From: Orobanche coerulescens
Lineage: Eukaryota > Streptophyta > Magnoliopsida > Lamiales > Orobanchaceae
Length of the DNA stretch: 64,000 nucleotides
Reading direction: 5' to 3'
Assembly: GCA_033398695.1 (NCBI GenBank)
Contig: CM065809.1
Location: 177,806,501 to 177,870,500, forward strand
Part shown: piece by piece, positions 44,368 to 57,500 of the stretch
Numbering within the stretch: position 1 is the first letter of the stretch
Layout: the number at the start of each line of letters is the position of its first letter
Translations under genes and position numbers: made by a program
Notes under the pieces: generated by a model
The model's input: only the letters and a program-made list of their open reading frames with translations
Told to the model about the DNA's origin: nothing
Database searches by the model: none

Positions 44368-44900
44368 GTGATGAAAGATGATTACGGCCAAAAGTAGTTA
44401 AATTTGTAGATTTACATTTTGCAACATTAGGGAGATGTTACTTAACTACAATAACGAGTTATGGAGAGTGCAGTTTTGTATCATTTATGATATATGAAAT
44501 GCATATTAAGACGGAAATATTATACATAAGTGTTATATTGATCGATCTTAATATTGGTCGAAATTATAACTACGGGAGTTCGTTAAAATATAATAAACTA
44601 ACACAATTGATATACAAAAACTTGGGAGAAATAAATGGACAATGAGCCACATCACATAATTATGAAACATCAAACACATATCAACTAAAATAATCGCAAT
44701 ACATTACATATAACTAATTATAAAAAATTTATATTACAAACATTAGAAAAAAGGCCATAATCTTTTCAAAAAGCAACAAACAAAATCCGACGCAATCTTG
44801 ATAACAAGTATTCAACTATCTGCACCAACATCACGTCCAAACCACGTACATATTCAATCAAAATCACAGCCGGTGTGCAACGCACGAGTTCGTAAAGTCT

Positions 44901-45463
44901 CGTATCTTATTAATATTTTAGTGAAAAATACTTTAATGACCCAATATATTTGATTATTACCATGGCAATTTATATCCATTCACATCAACACTTCGTCTCG
45001 GCTCACCACGAGCATTGGTACGTCATCTCAAACCCTCTTGTGTACCTTTTCTATCCTTTTTTTTTTTTTTTTTTCCCTGTTCTTCTTTTTGAAAATACCT
45101 TCTGTAAATTGTGTCTCTACCAAATGGGAATCTCATTTTGATCTTTAGAGGTGTTGAATAGTTGTTAATGGCTTGTAATAACCATGTCAGAATTGGGAGA
45201 CAAGGGTTTCAAATTGCCCCATAAGTGTTCGATCAAATGTCTACAAGAAACAATTTATGCTACATCAAGTAATTTAAGTGGTTGGCTTGCACTTCGCCTT
45301 TCATACTTTGGACTTGTTCAAATATGTTAGTTGCTTGATGGTGAATAATAATGTATAAATACAGATAGGGGTATGTGGTTCAAATGAGAAATTTTTCTTG
45401 GTGTGAGAACTAAACTAAGCACACTGCTACGATATGTATATGTGGTGCTATCCTAAATTTATA
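44901..45463. other. Spacer between Helitron-like and hAT-like elements
   Basis: A T16 run at 45058-45075 and no recognisable gene. Confidence 0.5.
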
Positions 45464-45689
45464 GAAAACGTCAGGGCCGGTCCATTAGGTTTTAATGGCC
45501 AGGCGTCGATTAAGCTTTCTCGTTTCACCTCTCGACCGTTTGAGTTTTTTTTGTTCTTTTTTTTTTGGGCCTTTGGACGCTTTGAGTTTCCTTGCGCCGC
45601 CTCCCTCAAGCGTTCCGCGTTCCAAGACTCAGACAAATAGTAAGAGTAGGTTTGAGCAATTGGGCCAGGGCCAAATATATATATATATA

Positions 45690-46979
45690 GGGATAGGTTC
45701 AGGTAGGAAAGCTTTTTTTGTAGGAAATAGGAATGATTGTAGACCATTGATTCTTGGAGATTAATGGCCCAGATTTCGTTCTGGTGTGCTAACACGAAAA
45801 ACTAGGAGTGCTAACGAATTTAATTATTGGGGGTACCAATGTAATTTGACTAATTTCACTTATGGGAAGTTCCTACAATCATGGGAAGTTCATATGTTCA
45901 TGGGATTTTATATTTTAGGTTAATATATATTTTATGGGATTTTATATTTTTTAATCGTTCAGATATTTTATATTTTTTGTGTATTTATTTTTATTTTTTA
46001 AAAACGATTTGATTTGTATTTTTAAAAATCGGAACTGTTGTGCTAATCATTTGTTTTGTGTGTGCTGCAAATTGAAAACAGAGTGCAGTTCTGGTTATGT
46101 TCCAATTATGTGAATTTTTTGTTATGCTTTATTGTATACAATGCAGTCAATTTTGATACAATGTGTTGTTTTTGGAAGATAAATAATTTGAATTGATATG
46201 TTTTGAATTTAGGTAAATTAATGTTGTACAAGTTTCTGCTTATGTTGTGACACATGATAGGTATTATACTTTGTGTGCAACGTTGATATGAATAGTGTGC
46301 TAGGTAATATATCTTGTTGTGCTTATCGTACTAGTTTATATAACTTGTGGTAAATTACTATTCAACAGATGTGTGCAACGTTGATGTGCTAGGTAATATA
46401 ACTTGTGGTGCTTATCGTGACACGTGATAAATATTATACCATGTATATATATCTTGGAACATATATCTTAGTGTGCTAGGTATTATATCTTGTATCAAAA
46501 TTGACTGCATTGTACACAATAAAGGGGTTAATAGGCTAAAACATCACTGAAGTCTTCACCAACTTGCACTCTGATTTCCAATTTGCAGCACACACAAAAC
46601 AAATGGTTAGCACAACAGTTCTGATTTTTAAAAATACAAATTAAATAGAAAAAAATAATGTTAGTTTTAAAAAAAATAAAAAAAATACACCAAAAATATA
46701 AAATATTTGAACGACTAAAAGATATGAAATCTCATAAAAAATAGATATTAACCTAAAATATGAAATCCCATGAATACAGGAACTTCCCATGATTGTAGGA
46801 ACTTCCCATAAGTGAAATTAGTCAAATTACATTGGTACCCTCAATAATTAAATTCGTTAGCACTTCTAGTTTCCCGTGTTAGCACACCAGAATGAAATCT
46901 GGGCCCTTAATCTCCAAGGATCAATAGCTTACGATCATTCCTATTTCTTACATTTATACCATTTCACTCCATAACCCAC

Positions 46980-46982
<3 letters not shown>
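45690..46982. mobile_element. Foldback element A, bounded by (TA)n
   Basis: The left arm (about 45690-46010) and right arm (about 46660-46982) are complementary. Shared words include AGGAAATAGGAATGAT / ATCATTCCTATTTCTTA, GTGCTAACGAATTTAATTA and CACTTATGGGAAGTTCCTA. The middle carries GTGTGCTAGGTAATATAT repeats. It is bordered by ATATATATAG at 45674-45689 and by (TA)35 at 46983-47052. Confidence 0.75.

Positions 46983-47052
<70 letters not shown>
46983..47052. repeat. (TA)n microsatellite, 70 bp
   Basis: A pure TA run separating foldback elements A and B. Confidence 0.97.
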
Positions 47053-47054
<2 letters not shown>

Positions 47055-48220
47055 TGGGTTATTCTAAAAAGGATCTTATAATAAAAAGTGTAGGAAGGAT
47101 TGTGTGAGTGACATGTGTTATCCCCATTCCACATCATATGACACATCATATGACATGTGTCACCCCCACCCCACCCCCCACCCCATGTCACCCCCACCCC
47201 ACCCCACCCACCTCCCACCCCGATTTTTTTTTTCCCGCCAATTTTTTTTTAGGGCCAAATATTTTTTTTCCAGCCAAAATTTTATAACTATGATGCACCA
47301 TTTTATTTTGGTGCATCACAGTTATAAAAATTAGTTATAACTATGATGCACCAAATTTCATAACGGTGATGCACCTGGATTTTAATGCATCATAGTTATA
47401 AGTTTACTGCATTATAGTTATAAGAAACTGCATCATCCTAAGATTTCTGCATCATATATATATGTAACTGCAGTATAGTTATAAGTTATAAGTTACTGCA
47501 TCATGTATGTAACTGCATTATAGTTATAAGAAACTGCATCATCCTAAGTTTTCTGCATCATATATGTATGTAACTGCATTATAGTTATACTGCATCATGT
47601 ATGTAACTGCATTATAGTTATAAGAAACTGCACCATCCTAAGTTTCTCTGCATCATATATGTATGTAACTGCATTATAGTTATAAGTAAGTGAATCATGT
47701 ATGTAACTGCATTATAGTTATAGAAAACTGCATCATCCTAAGTTTCTCTTCATCATATATGTATATAATTGCTTCAAAATTAAATATGATTCTTTTTTAT
47801 ACAAGTACTACACTTTTTTTATATCATTAGTGCATCACACTAATAAGTTTTGGTGCGTCTTTATTATAAGTTACTGCATCATAGTTTATAGTTAAGTGCA
47901 TCAACTATGATGCAGTAACTTATAACCTTAATGCACTAAAATCATAATTGTGATGCAGTAACTTTATAACTGTGATGCAGTAACTTTATAAATGTGATGC
48001 ACTTATAAATTTTGGCGGGATTTTTTTTGGCGGGGGAAAAAAAAATTTTTTGCCCCAAAAAAAAAAATTTTGGCAGAAATTTTTTTTTTTCGCGGGGGTG
48101 GGTGGGTGGGGGTGGGGGTGGGGGTGACACATGTCATATGATGTGGAATGGGGATGACACATGTCACTCCCACAATCCTTCCTACACTTTTTATTATAAG
48201 ACCCTTTTTAGAATAACCCA

Positions 48221-48223
<3 letters not shown>
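47053..48223. mobile_element. Foldback element B, bounded by (TA)n, with GCATCATAGTTATAAG internal repeats
   Basis: The arms are complementary over roughly 240 bases. The left begins GGTGGGTTATTCTAAAAAGG and the right ends with its complement near 48220. Both arms contain G/C runs and ACACATGTCATATGATGTGG. The middle, 47270-48000, is built of diverged copies of CTGCATTATAGTTATAAG. No ORF beyond low-complexity artefacts. (TA)n lies outside both ends (46983-47052, 48224-48255). Confidence 0.8.

Positions 48224-48255
<32 letters not shown>
48224..48255. repeat. (TA)n microsatellite at the right edge of foldback B
   Basis: About 15 AT/TA units. Confidence 0.95.
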
Positions 48256-48258
<3 letters not shown>

Positions 48259-48383
48259 CTATACCTACTGGCTGGGCTGCCCCTAAGAATTTGCTGCCCT
48301 GGGCTCAGGCCCATCTCGCCCATGTATTGGGCCGGCCCTGGAAAACGTATCCATGAAGTTCATCACGACGAAAATCCAGGTTC

Positions 48384-48389
48384 TTTATT
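48384..48389 (-). terminator. Candidate polyadenylation signal of the metacaspase gene
   Basis: AATAAA on the minus strand, 127 bases after the stop codon. Confidence 0.5.
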
Positions 48390-48515
48390 ATATTGACATT
48401 GAAGTTCTATCGAACATAAATTTGCAAACATAATAGAGCAGTGTATGTAAAATGACCAAGCAGGCTTCCTTATTCGCAGCAGCTAATCCACATTGGATAC
48501 AACAGCCTCTTATCT

Positions 48516-51500
48516 TTATAAAGTGAAAGCCTTTGAGTGAATGTCAAACTTGTAAGAAGAGGACAGTAGGGGTTCCTACAGACACAAGTAAAACACTGTT
48601 AATCAAGATATCTGCAATGATGTTATATATTGAGAACACATAAAATGACAAGTGTCTTACTTATTCAAAGAGAGCAAAGTTATAATAAATTTATGAGTAA
48701 AGTACACTCTACTCCGTGAACTATGGTTTTTTTTTTTTGGACTTTGCCTAAATTTTGGTTGTTGCATTTTACTCCTTGAACTACGCGTTCTTTTCACTTT
48801 TCCGCCTATGCCATTGCCATCTCAGGTTCGATCATATTTGGACGTGTCATGAACAATAGTAAGTTAGAAACGTGTTGACTTTTGATTTTCCCAGGGCAAA
48901 CTGAAATCGAATGCATAGTTCAGGGAGTAAATTGAAACAAATAATAGCTTAGGCGAGCAAAGTACAAAAAAACCATGAGTTCAGGGGGTTTGGTGTAATT
49001 TACTTCAAATTTACCAGCTCTTAAGACTCCAATAACTGAATACCTAAGTGGGGTTTGTATGGAAAGTGTAATTTTATAGATGACCACAAGTTCTCAAGCA
49101 GGTTTTTCTTTATCTTTCTTCATATAATTTTACACACACACACACACACACGTTATGCATGAGTTGCTAGTTCCGGTTTCATCCTTCTTTGCCAGTGACG
49201 CGGACCCATTTTTTCACTTAATCTCCTGAAAAGAATCATGGATGTGAACGCTAAATTTTACATTAGTCCGTTGCTAATACTTCTTTCAATTTACTATTTT
49301 ACTAGATTAATTTTGTGGCCATCCTACTTGATGTAATAATACTAATAATAACACTATACCACGAAATGTGTCGAAGCATACCTGGGATTTGTGGGGTTCG
49401 TTGCTATTCAAACCTACTTCTTCTCTTGCTGCATCTATCTTCTTGTGCATGACAATAAGCAGCTGTGCATAAGTTAATCGTGGTTGTTCTTTCAAAGTTT
49501 GGACAAAGCTGTAAGTTAGGGCACCTATTGGAGCACCTGTAAAAGCCTGAACAAACATAATGATATTATTTGTCAACTTCCGTAGCTAACGCTTAATCGT
49601 GTACTGCCAAATTACTTCGACTTTAAAGCCTATGAGCGAATACATGAATTTGATCTTATATGTTGGTTTGAAAAAGTGTTAAGCGCGAGTTGCTTGGTTT
49701 AAATAAGAAATACTATGAAAGTTAGTCTCGAACGAAAGAGAGAATATGAATACTCGCCGTAGTATCTCCAGAGTTTTGATGATCATCACATGCACTGATA
49801 GAGATTGCATATCCCCCACTGGTCCCTTTGTATAAACATGGATTACTATGGTCCTCCCATTTATAATATCCACCGCTGATTTTGAAATAAGATGAGCTTT
49901 TTTAATTTCAGCAGTTACTGTGTTCATAAGTAGAAAGTAGAGTAAACTGTACTATGTTTTTTTGCACTTTGTCCATTTCTTTTTTGTTACTTTACCTTCT
50001 GAACTATGCATTTTTTTTTCACTTGCCCCCCGAACAAATCAAAACATGTGTCATGGCTTAGAGGCAACATGAAAAAAGTATGTATATACCTCAGGGGTTA
50101 AAGTGCAATAAATAAAAATTGTGGACAAGCTGCAAAAAAAAAAAAACCATAGTGCGGGGGAATGGGGGTGGCATTATTCCACTCCAGAAATCAGTTACGA
50201 CCTGTTTATTCTGCAGACGTTCGGAAGATCCAAAAATGTTCCGGAAAAGCAAGTGTCTATGATGGAATGAAGTGTTGCGCCTGTTGGTAGTGGCCTAACT
50301 ATGGTGGCATTAATTTCATCGTCCAGTATCCTTCCCTCGGTTTCGTAGTCAACAGGCAGTAACGACTCGTCAAATCCGTCGAGCTCGTCTCCATCACGGT
50401 CCCTAACTTTCGAGCCGTGACCGGAATAGTGAAACACCAAGGAGTCCCCTGGCTGACAACCTTGGACGAGCCAACGCATGGCGGCTCTAATGTTTTTCTT
50501 TGTTGGAATATGGGAGAAATCTCTATCTTCTGCAGTGCATTGTAAAAATCGAGTTGTGTTAAAATATTACAAAGAGCCAGAACTTCTCATCTGGCTATTT
50601 ATTAAAACAAATTGAGGTATGTAAATGTGAAACGTAATTGACATGACTATAGCATTTTTGTCTACCCGATACTGTGTCATGATATTTTTCATGTAACTGG
50701 AAAAAACCTATGGTGTTGGATGGTTTTGGAATTTCAACTCATTTCTCCTTCGCATGAAGGTTGCGACACGAAGGGCAATCCGCGTAATACTTTGCCACTT
50801 TATTTTTTGCATGAATTATAGTATTAACTAATTTTAGACAATTAATTTTTTTTTGGGTAAAGGGGACAAGACCCCGGTAAAATATATTAATAACCCAAAA
50901 ATCCGATAAGTACAAAGGAATGTGACTGAGGGTCACATTTGTAATATCCGTATTTTTCTTTCCCTTGTATTTTCGTTTTTGGTGTATTTCTCGATCGTAG
51001 TGACTCTCGTGTACTTCTCAGCGTGTCCTTCCTATCAAACTGTTGAACTGTATTCTCGTTATTGTTGTGCGGAACCGCCGTTTCGGGGTTGCCGTGGATC
51101 CATTTCGTGTTGTTGGTTCCCAAATATTGATTCCTATCGTTTTATTCTCTTTCCGGATCATTTTTATCATTTTGGAACCCAAAAGGGGGTGTGGGCCGCG
51201 GCACAAGGTGTGTGCGCCGCGGCACACAAATCCCTTCAGTTGTTGGTCGGACAAAGCATGCGTGTGCCGCGGCACACCCATCCGTCTTGCGCACGGTGCA
51301 GGCAGTCTTGCGGCACACTCGTGTGTCTTCTGCGACCAAAACCCAGTATCAGTGTGTGCGCGGCACGCAGTATCTTGTGGCGGCACAATCTTGAAACACA
51401 GGAGTAAATTTTGGCACATGCGCGGCACACCTAAGTGCTTGCGCGGCACACAAAGCGATCATTGTGCAAACTCGTCCTTATTAAACGAAATCGGCCGTCT

Positions 51501-54500
51501 TCTTCTTCATTTCACTGCGCGAGAGAGAGAGAGACCTAGGAGGGGAGAACTTCTCAAGCATTCTTCATCCGGGGGTCGATTTTCACCATTTCCCTTCGGT
51601 TGTAAGGCTCGGATAATCAATCTAACGCGTGTTCTACGGATCTTAGTACTTGAATCTTCAAAGGTAATGTTTCTAGAACCCTATTTTCGATTAATTTGGG
51701 GGTTTTGGGTTTTTCTTCCGATTCGTTCCGTTTTGTTGGTGGATTCATGATGAATACGATTAATATTGTTAGTATCTTTAGTTTCCTACGGATTCATGGA
51801 TATTTTGTGGATTTTTACGGAATCGAGAGGGTTTGGTTGTGGTCCGCCCTCGTTGTTATTTTTGGTACAAATATATATGAATCATAGGCGGGTTTCCGGG
51901 TGTATTCCATTTCCATAATCGTTTAGAAGTGGTTGTGATTGTGCTATTCGAATCGTTAGGTTCATTTTCGTCGGTTTCTCGTGGTTGTGCTTGATTCTTC
52001 CGTTCCGTTCGTGTCATCGTCTATTTAATCGAGGCAAATATCCTTATGAACTTACAATCTTGACATAGTAGTATTGTATGAGAAATGGTGTGTGTGTGTA
52101 TGCTCACTACGGGTTAGATCCGACGGGGTCTCGGTAGGGGTCCACGGAGGTGTGGATCGACGAGCTTTGCTTTTAACCACTACGGGTTAGATCCGACGGG
52201 GTCTCGGTAGGGGTCCACGGAGGTGTGGATCGACGGTTAATTGTGGTGAATTTTACAAATGTGATTTTGATATTGGCATTTAGGAAATGAGTGCTTTCGA
52301 ACGGTTTCCTTTATTGCATGCATTTACTATATGTGTAAGATGTAAGTTGTTCATCTGGTTACTTGTACTAGCGTAATTGCTAACCCCTCTGGGGACCCGT
52401 TTTGGGGAAATTCGTTTTATGAATTTCAGGTCAGGTTCATCGAGACGAGCGGGCGCTGGACCAGTACACGGATGATGGCCGTGCGTGATGATTGTGCACG
52501 AGTGACGTTTTAGTGTCTTTTACCTTTTCATCTTTTGTGGTTTTGAACTAATAGTTGTACTCGAGTACTTAAGGGGTTCTTGTTCGTTCGGATTGTATTG
52601 TTGCTTATTATGTTGTGTTAGATGATGATGTTATATTGACCCGTTGAACCGGGTGGATTATTCTGTTTTGCATCTTTATCACATGGTATTGTTCTGTCGT
52701 TTATGTGAGTCGATGAGTATGGTGCTGTTCAGCCTGGTGGGTCCCATATAGGGATTCACGGCGCTGTAATATACCTCGGATATCACAGGGTGTTACGAGA
52801 AAATGATATCGGAGCTCTAGGTTTATGGATACCTAGGCTTGTCGGTTTATTAGGTCTTGTGGTGTTTTGTTTTGCACATCATCGTCACGCCGCCATGAAT
52901 CAGTACTACCGGTGTCCGTAAGTTTTCTTTCCTCTGTTCATTAATTCCTTGTATCGTACCTTTGATTCTCGACTTGTATTTGTTCTTCTCTCGTACTTAC
53001 CCTCGTTTGGCTTTTGATAATTATTTATCTCCTGTATTGATGCTTGAAGAGGTAGTGGTCGCGGTCGTGGTCGTGGACGCGGTCGGGGACGTGGGGCGCC
53101 GGTGGGGCGGCCACGTCACGATCTTCGAGGCGCGATCGGCGGCCGTCATAGCCATGCTTCTTCTCGGGAGCGTGCCGATCTTGGTATTGCGGCCGTTATG
53201 CAACAAATGGTGAACCAAATGGCGCGCAATAGCTCAAAGTGATTCGAACCGGATCAGGCCCACTCTAATCGGGGCAGAGCGGATCGTTGGCTCCAAGATG
53301 TTATCAAGATGCATCATCCTCAGTTTTCGGGAGCTTCAGACCCGATTGGCTGGGAAGGGTGGATCAAGGAGATATCTAAGGTCTTCGTTGCCACTAACTG
53401 TCCCGAGGACCGTAAAGTCCCTATTGCTCAATACTTTCTCACAGGGGACGCTACGGACTGGTGGGAGGCCGTTGGGCCCAAAGACCATCTTTGCCGTGGT
53501 GAGTTTCAAGAATTGATGGAGACTGAATATTGCCCGTGGCCGGTCAGACAGGCTCGGGTACATGCTTTTTATGATGCTCAACCGCGGGATATCCCCGTAT
53601 CTCAAGCCATTGCTGATTTTAACAAGGAGTTGGGTTATGTGAAAACCCAAGTTGTCGAGGAGAGCGACAAAATTTTCCATTTCTCCATACGGGTGAAGTT
53701 GCCGATTCGGGACTATATGTCGGGGCTTGTATGCACTACATTGAAAGATTACGAGAGCAGGGCCCTTGCTTATGATATGTCTGTGACGGCGAGTGAGGCG
53801 GCCCGCGAGAGTAAGAAGCAGAAGTCCGCTGGGAACTTTTCGGGCCACAAGAGTGGGGGTCAGCAGAGATCCCAATCTGCTAACTTCCCCGCCGGCGGTG
53901 GTCCAGCTCGTTCCGCTGGGTGTCCTCGTGGAACTACCAGTGCTCCTTTTCGTGATGTGAAGTGTTTCAATTGTGGTCGTACAGGCCACATCAGTCGTAC
54001 TTGTTTGAGCCCTTTGCTGACGTGTAATCAGTGTGGCCACCGCCACAAGGTCAGCTTCAGGCCGAGAGGGAGAAAATTCTTGGTGCCGGGCTTCCATTCC
54101 AGCGCCTAGGGAACCAAGTGTGAATCGAGGATCGCTTGCTCCTCAATCCCCGCCGAGTGCTAGTCGGGGTAGAGGTCGGTCGACCCTCTAAGGGGGGAGC
54201 TTCCAGTGTCGGCTCAGCCCACCCGCGTGTCTATGAGATGCGGAAAGCCGATGATCCAGCGGCTACCGTGGCGACAGGTACCGTTTATATTCTTTCTCAT
54301 CCTGTCAGTGTGCTTTTCGATTCCGGTGCTACGCATGTGTTCATATCTTTGGATTGTGTACGCCGTTTGAGTCTCGACTGTTTGATGCCTTGTGAACCCT
54401 TCATCGTTAAGCTTCTTAGCGGTGATAGGATCGTTGGTGATCAGGAGGTTCGAGGCGTGCATCTTATTTGTGAGAGGACTTGGCCCTCTAATCTTATTGT

Positions 54501-57500
54501 TGTGGATATTGAGGGTGAGGATTTGATTCTCGGGGATGATTGGCTCGAGCGGCATGGCGCAATCATGAACTACCGCACGAGGATCATCACCATGTTAGCC
54601 GAGGATGGCACCGAGCACTCCGGGCGAAGGAGGGGAAATCAGAAATTCATCATTAACGCCTTGAAGGCGATGAGTCTCCTGCGAAAGGGGTGTACTGGTT
54701 ATTGGTGCTATGCCTTGAAGGCGGAGGATGGTGGAGTCGAGCTTTCGTCGATTCCAGTCGTTAATGAGTTTCCGGATGTATTTCCTGACGAGTTACCGGG
54801 ATTGCCACCGGAACGCGAGGTCGAGTTCGCTATAGAGTTAGAGCCGGTTGCGGCTCCTATTTCGAAGGCGCCCTATCGCATGGCACCTTCATAGATGGCA
54901 GAGTTGAAGAAGCAATTGAGTGAGCTTCTTGAGTCGGGGTATGTTCGACCGAGTGCTTCGCCTTGGGGCGCACCGGTCCTGTTTGTGCGGAAGAAGGATG
55001 GCTCACTACGTTTGTGTATCGACTATCGCGAACTAAACAAGGTGACCATCAAGAACAAGTATCCTTTGCCGAGAATTGACGACTTATTCGACCAGTTGCA
55101 GGGAGCTGCGGTATTCTCAAAGATTGATTTGAAATCGGGTACTATCGGCTCCGGTGAGAGAGTCCGATGTGCAGAACGACTTTTCGGATGAGGTACGGAC
55201 ATTATGAGTTCGTAGTCATGCCTTTCGGGTTAACTAATGCGCGGCGGTGTTCATGCGATTGATGAACAAAGTTTTTATCGAGTATTTGGATAAGTGCGTC
55301 GTCGTCTTTATTGTGATATTCTTATTTATTCGAGGAATGAGGAAGAGCATGCCCATCATTTGCGGGTAGTATTAGACATTTTGAGGACCGAGCAACTCTA
55401 TGCAAAGTTCTCGAAATGTGAGTTCTGGCCGAAGGAAGTGATGTTTTTAGGTCACGTGATTTCAGCCGAGGGGGTTCGTGTGGATCCGCGAAGATTGAGG
55501 CCGTGTTGGATTGGGCACCGCCCAAGAATGTGAAGGAGCTCCGTAGTTTCTTGGGTTTGGTGGCTACTCCGTAGGTTCGTCGAGGTTTCTCGAACGGCTC
55601 GGCCACTTACGCGATTGCTCAATCAGAAGTTAAATGCGGAATGACGAGAGAGGCGATCGAGTTTTGAGGAATCAAGAAGCGTTTGACTTGACCGGTTTTG
55701 GCGTTGCCATGTGGCAACGAGGGCTTTGCCGTTTATAGCGATGCTTGGTCGGGGTCTTGGGTGCGTATTGATGCGGCCACGGCAAGACCATTGCCTATGC
55801 GTCGAGACAGTTGAGGCCGTATGAGTTGAACTACCTACTCATGATTTGGAGTTAGCGGCGATCGTTTTGCGCTCAAGATTTGGCGTCACTATCTTTTCGG
55901 CTCTGCATGTCGATTTTTACCGATCATAAAAGTCTGAAATACATATTTACTCACGGGAGTTGAATATGAGGCGGAGGAGGTGGTTAGAGTTGATTAAGGA
56001 TTATGACCTCGAAATCCTTTATCATCCGGCAAGGCGAACGTCGTGGCCGACGCCTTGAGTCGAAACCGGTGCATTGCGATCGCTTGAGATCCTTACGTCT
56101 CGGTCAGAGCTTGGCGATCTTTAATCGAGTTAGATGTTGAGGTTACATTGCCGGAAGGCGTCGGGCAATTTCGTGCTTTGGAAATTTCGTCGTCTTTGAT
56201 CGATGAGATTAAGCTGAAGCAGTTAGAGGATCCGATGATCACTCAAATCCGAGAGAACGTTCTTAAGGGAAAGTCTCCTGGATTTGTGATTCACGAGGAT
56301 GGTGTTTTGAGATTCCAGAGTCGGCTTTGTGTGTCGAGCGACTCGAGTTGAGACAGAGTATTTTCACGGGAGGCCCATGCTACACCTTATTCCGTTCATC
56401 TGTTTGAGTAAGATGTACAAGGACACGAGAAGAAATTTCAGTGGAATGATATGAAGGATGAGGTCGCACGTTTGTAGCGAGATGTTTGACTTGTCAACGT
56501 GTCAAGATCGAGCATCGGCCATTTGAGTTATTGCGATCACTTCCGTTAGGAATGGAAATGGGAAGATATATCGATGGATTTCGTTACGAGTTTGCCGAGA
56601 TCGAGGTCGGGCATGAATATGGTATGGGTAATTGTTGATCGCGACCAAGTCGGCACATTTTACGGGCATCAAGGACACTTGGGGCCGGAGAAGTTAGCTC
56701 GTGTGTTTATCGCGCAGATTGTGAGACTTCACGGTACTCAAGTCTATTGTTTCGGATCGTGACGGCCGTTTTGTATCGCACTTGCGGGCGGTGCATAAGG
56801 CGTTGGGTACCGTTTACATTTGAGTACCTCTTTTCATCCCGATCGGATGGACAATCGGAGCACTATCCAGACGTTCGAGGACTTGTTGCGTGCTGTGCTC
56901 TCGATTGGAGTAGTGGTAGGGAACATTTGCCGCGATCGAATTCACGTACAACAACGGTTGGCACGCGTCGGTCGGATGGCACCGTATGAGGCACTTTATG
57001 GGCGCGATGTCGATCACCTATTTGTTGGAATGAGGCGTCGATTTGGTGGGGAGCCGGATGTCGTTGTAGAGACGAGGAGGAAGATAGAATTAATTCGGGA
57101 CGGATGTTGGCGCCTGAGTCGGCAGTCGTATGCCGACATCCGTCGTCGACCTTTGGAATTCGAGGTGGGAGACCACGTTTTGCTAAAAGTGTCGCCGACG
57201 AAGGGAGTTTTTCGTTTCGGGAAGAAAGGAAAGTTGAGTCGAGATTTATCGGCCCCTTTGAGATCCTCGAGCGAGTCGGTGGGTTGGCATACCGTTTGGC
57301 GTTACCTCGGCCTTGAGTCATGTTCATAGCGTTTTCATGTTTCCCGGTGAGGAAATATGTCCGGATCTAGTCACGTCATCGATTATGGCGAGATTGATAT
57401 TCTTGAAGATATTACTTTTGAGGAGCGTCCTTTGAAGATTTTGGAGCATCGTGAGAAGCAGGAGGCATAAGGCCATCCCTTTGGTCAAAGTGCGGTGGTC

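Larger units (their letters stand above)
41944..44900 (+). mobile_element. Helitron-like unit 2, carrying an exonuclease-1-like fragment
   Basis: It starts CGTATATATTGAAAGATTAGG-like directly after a preceding 3' hairpin end. Its 5' part parallels unit 1 down to AACACAATTTGAAGAGCAAA. It then contains the exonuclease-like exons at 42376-42576 and 42741-42854 and ends with GGTGTGCAACGCACGAGTTC at 44873-44892. A 44-bp block (GAAGTTTGAATCTGAGTTTAG...) is duplicated at 43080 and 43180. Confidence 0.4.
45472..48340. mobile_element. hAT-type element, 2869 bp including nested insertions, TSD GAAAACGT
   Basis: The ends are CAGGGCCGGTCCATTAG and ATTGGGCCGGCCCTG, flanked by the perfect 8-bp repeat GAAAACGT at 45464-45471 and 48341-48348. 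No transposase reading frame is present. Most of its length is two foldback elements between (TA)n runs (45690-46982 and 47053-48223). The original unit was therefore probably only a few hundred bases. It sits just past the 3' end of the metacaspase gene. Confidence 0.88.

Noticed and set aside
49185..49230. Short alternative last exon for the metacaspase (ending in an early stop after three codons)
   Set aside because: The exon at 48516-48575 has the conserved family C-terminus and fits the phase, so it is the better ending.
51018..51750. Long ORFs on both strands in the gypsy LTR (again at 57485-58277)
   Set aside because: GCGGCACAC repeats keep all frames open; the two LTR copies do not conserve one frame.
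52105..52235. CRISPR-like direct repeats
   Set aside because: Only two long units, within an LTR of a plant retrotransposon; no spacers.
53336..54097. 253-codon minus-strand ORF
   Set aside because: Antisense shadow of the gypsy gag frame.
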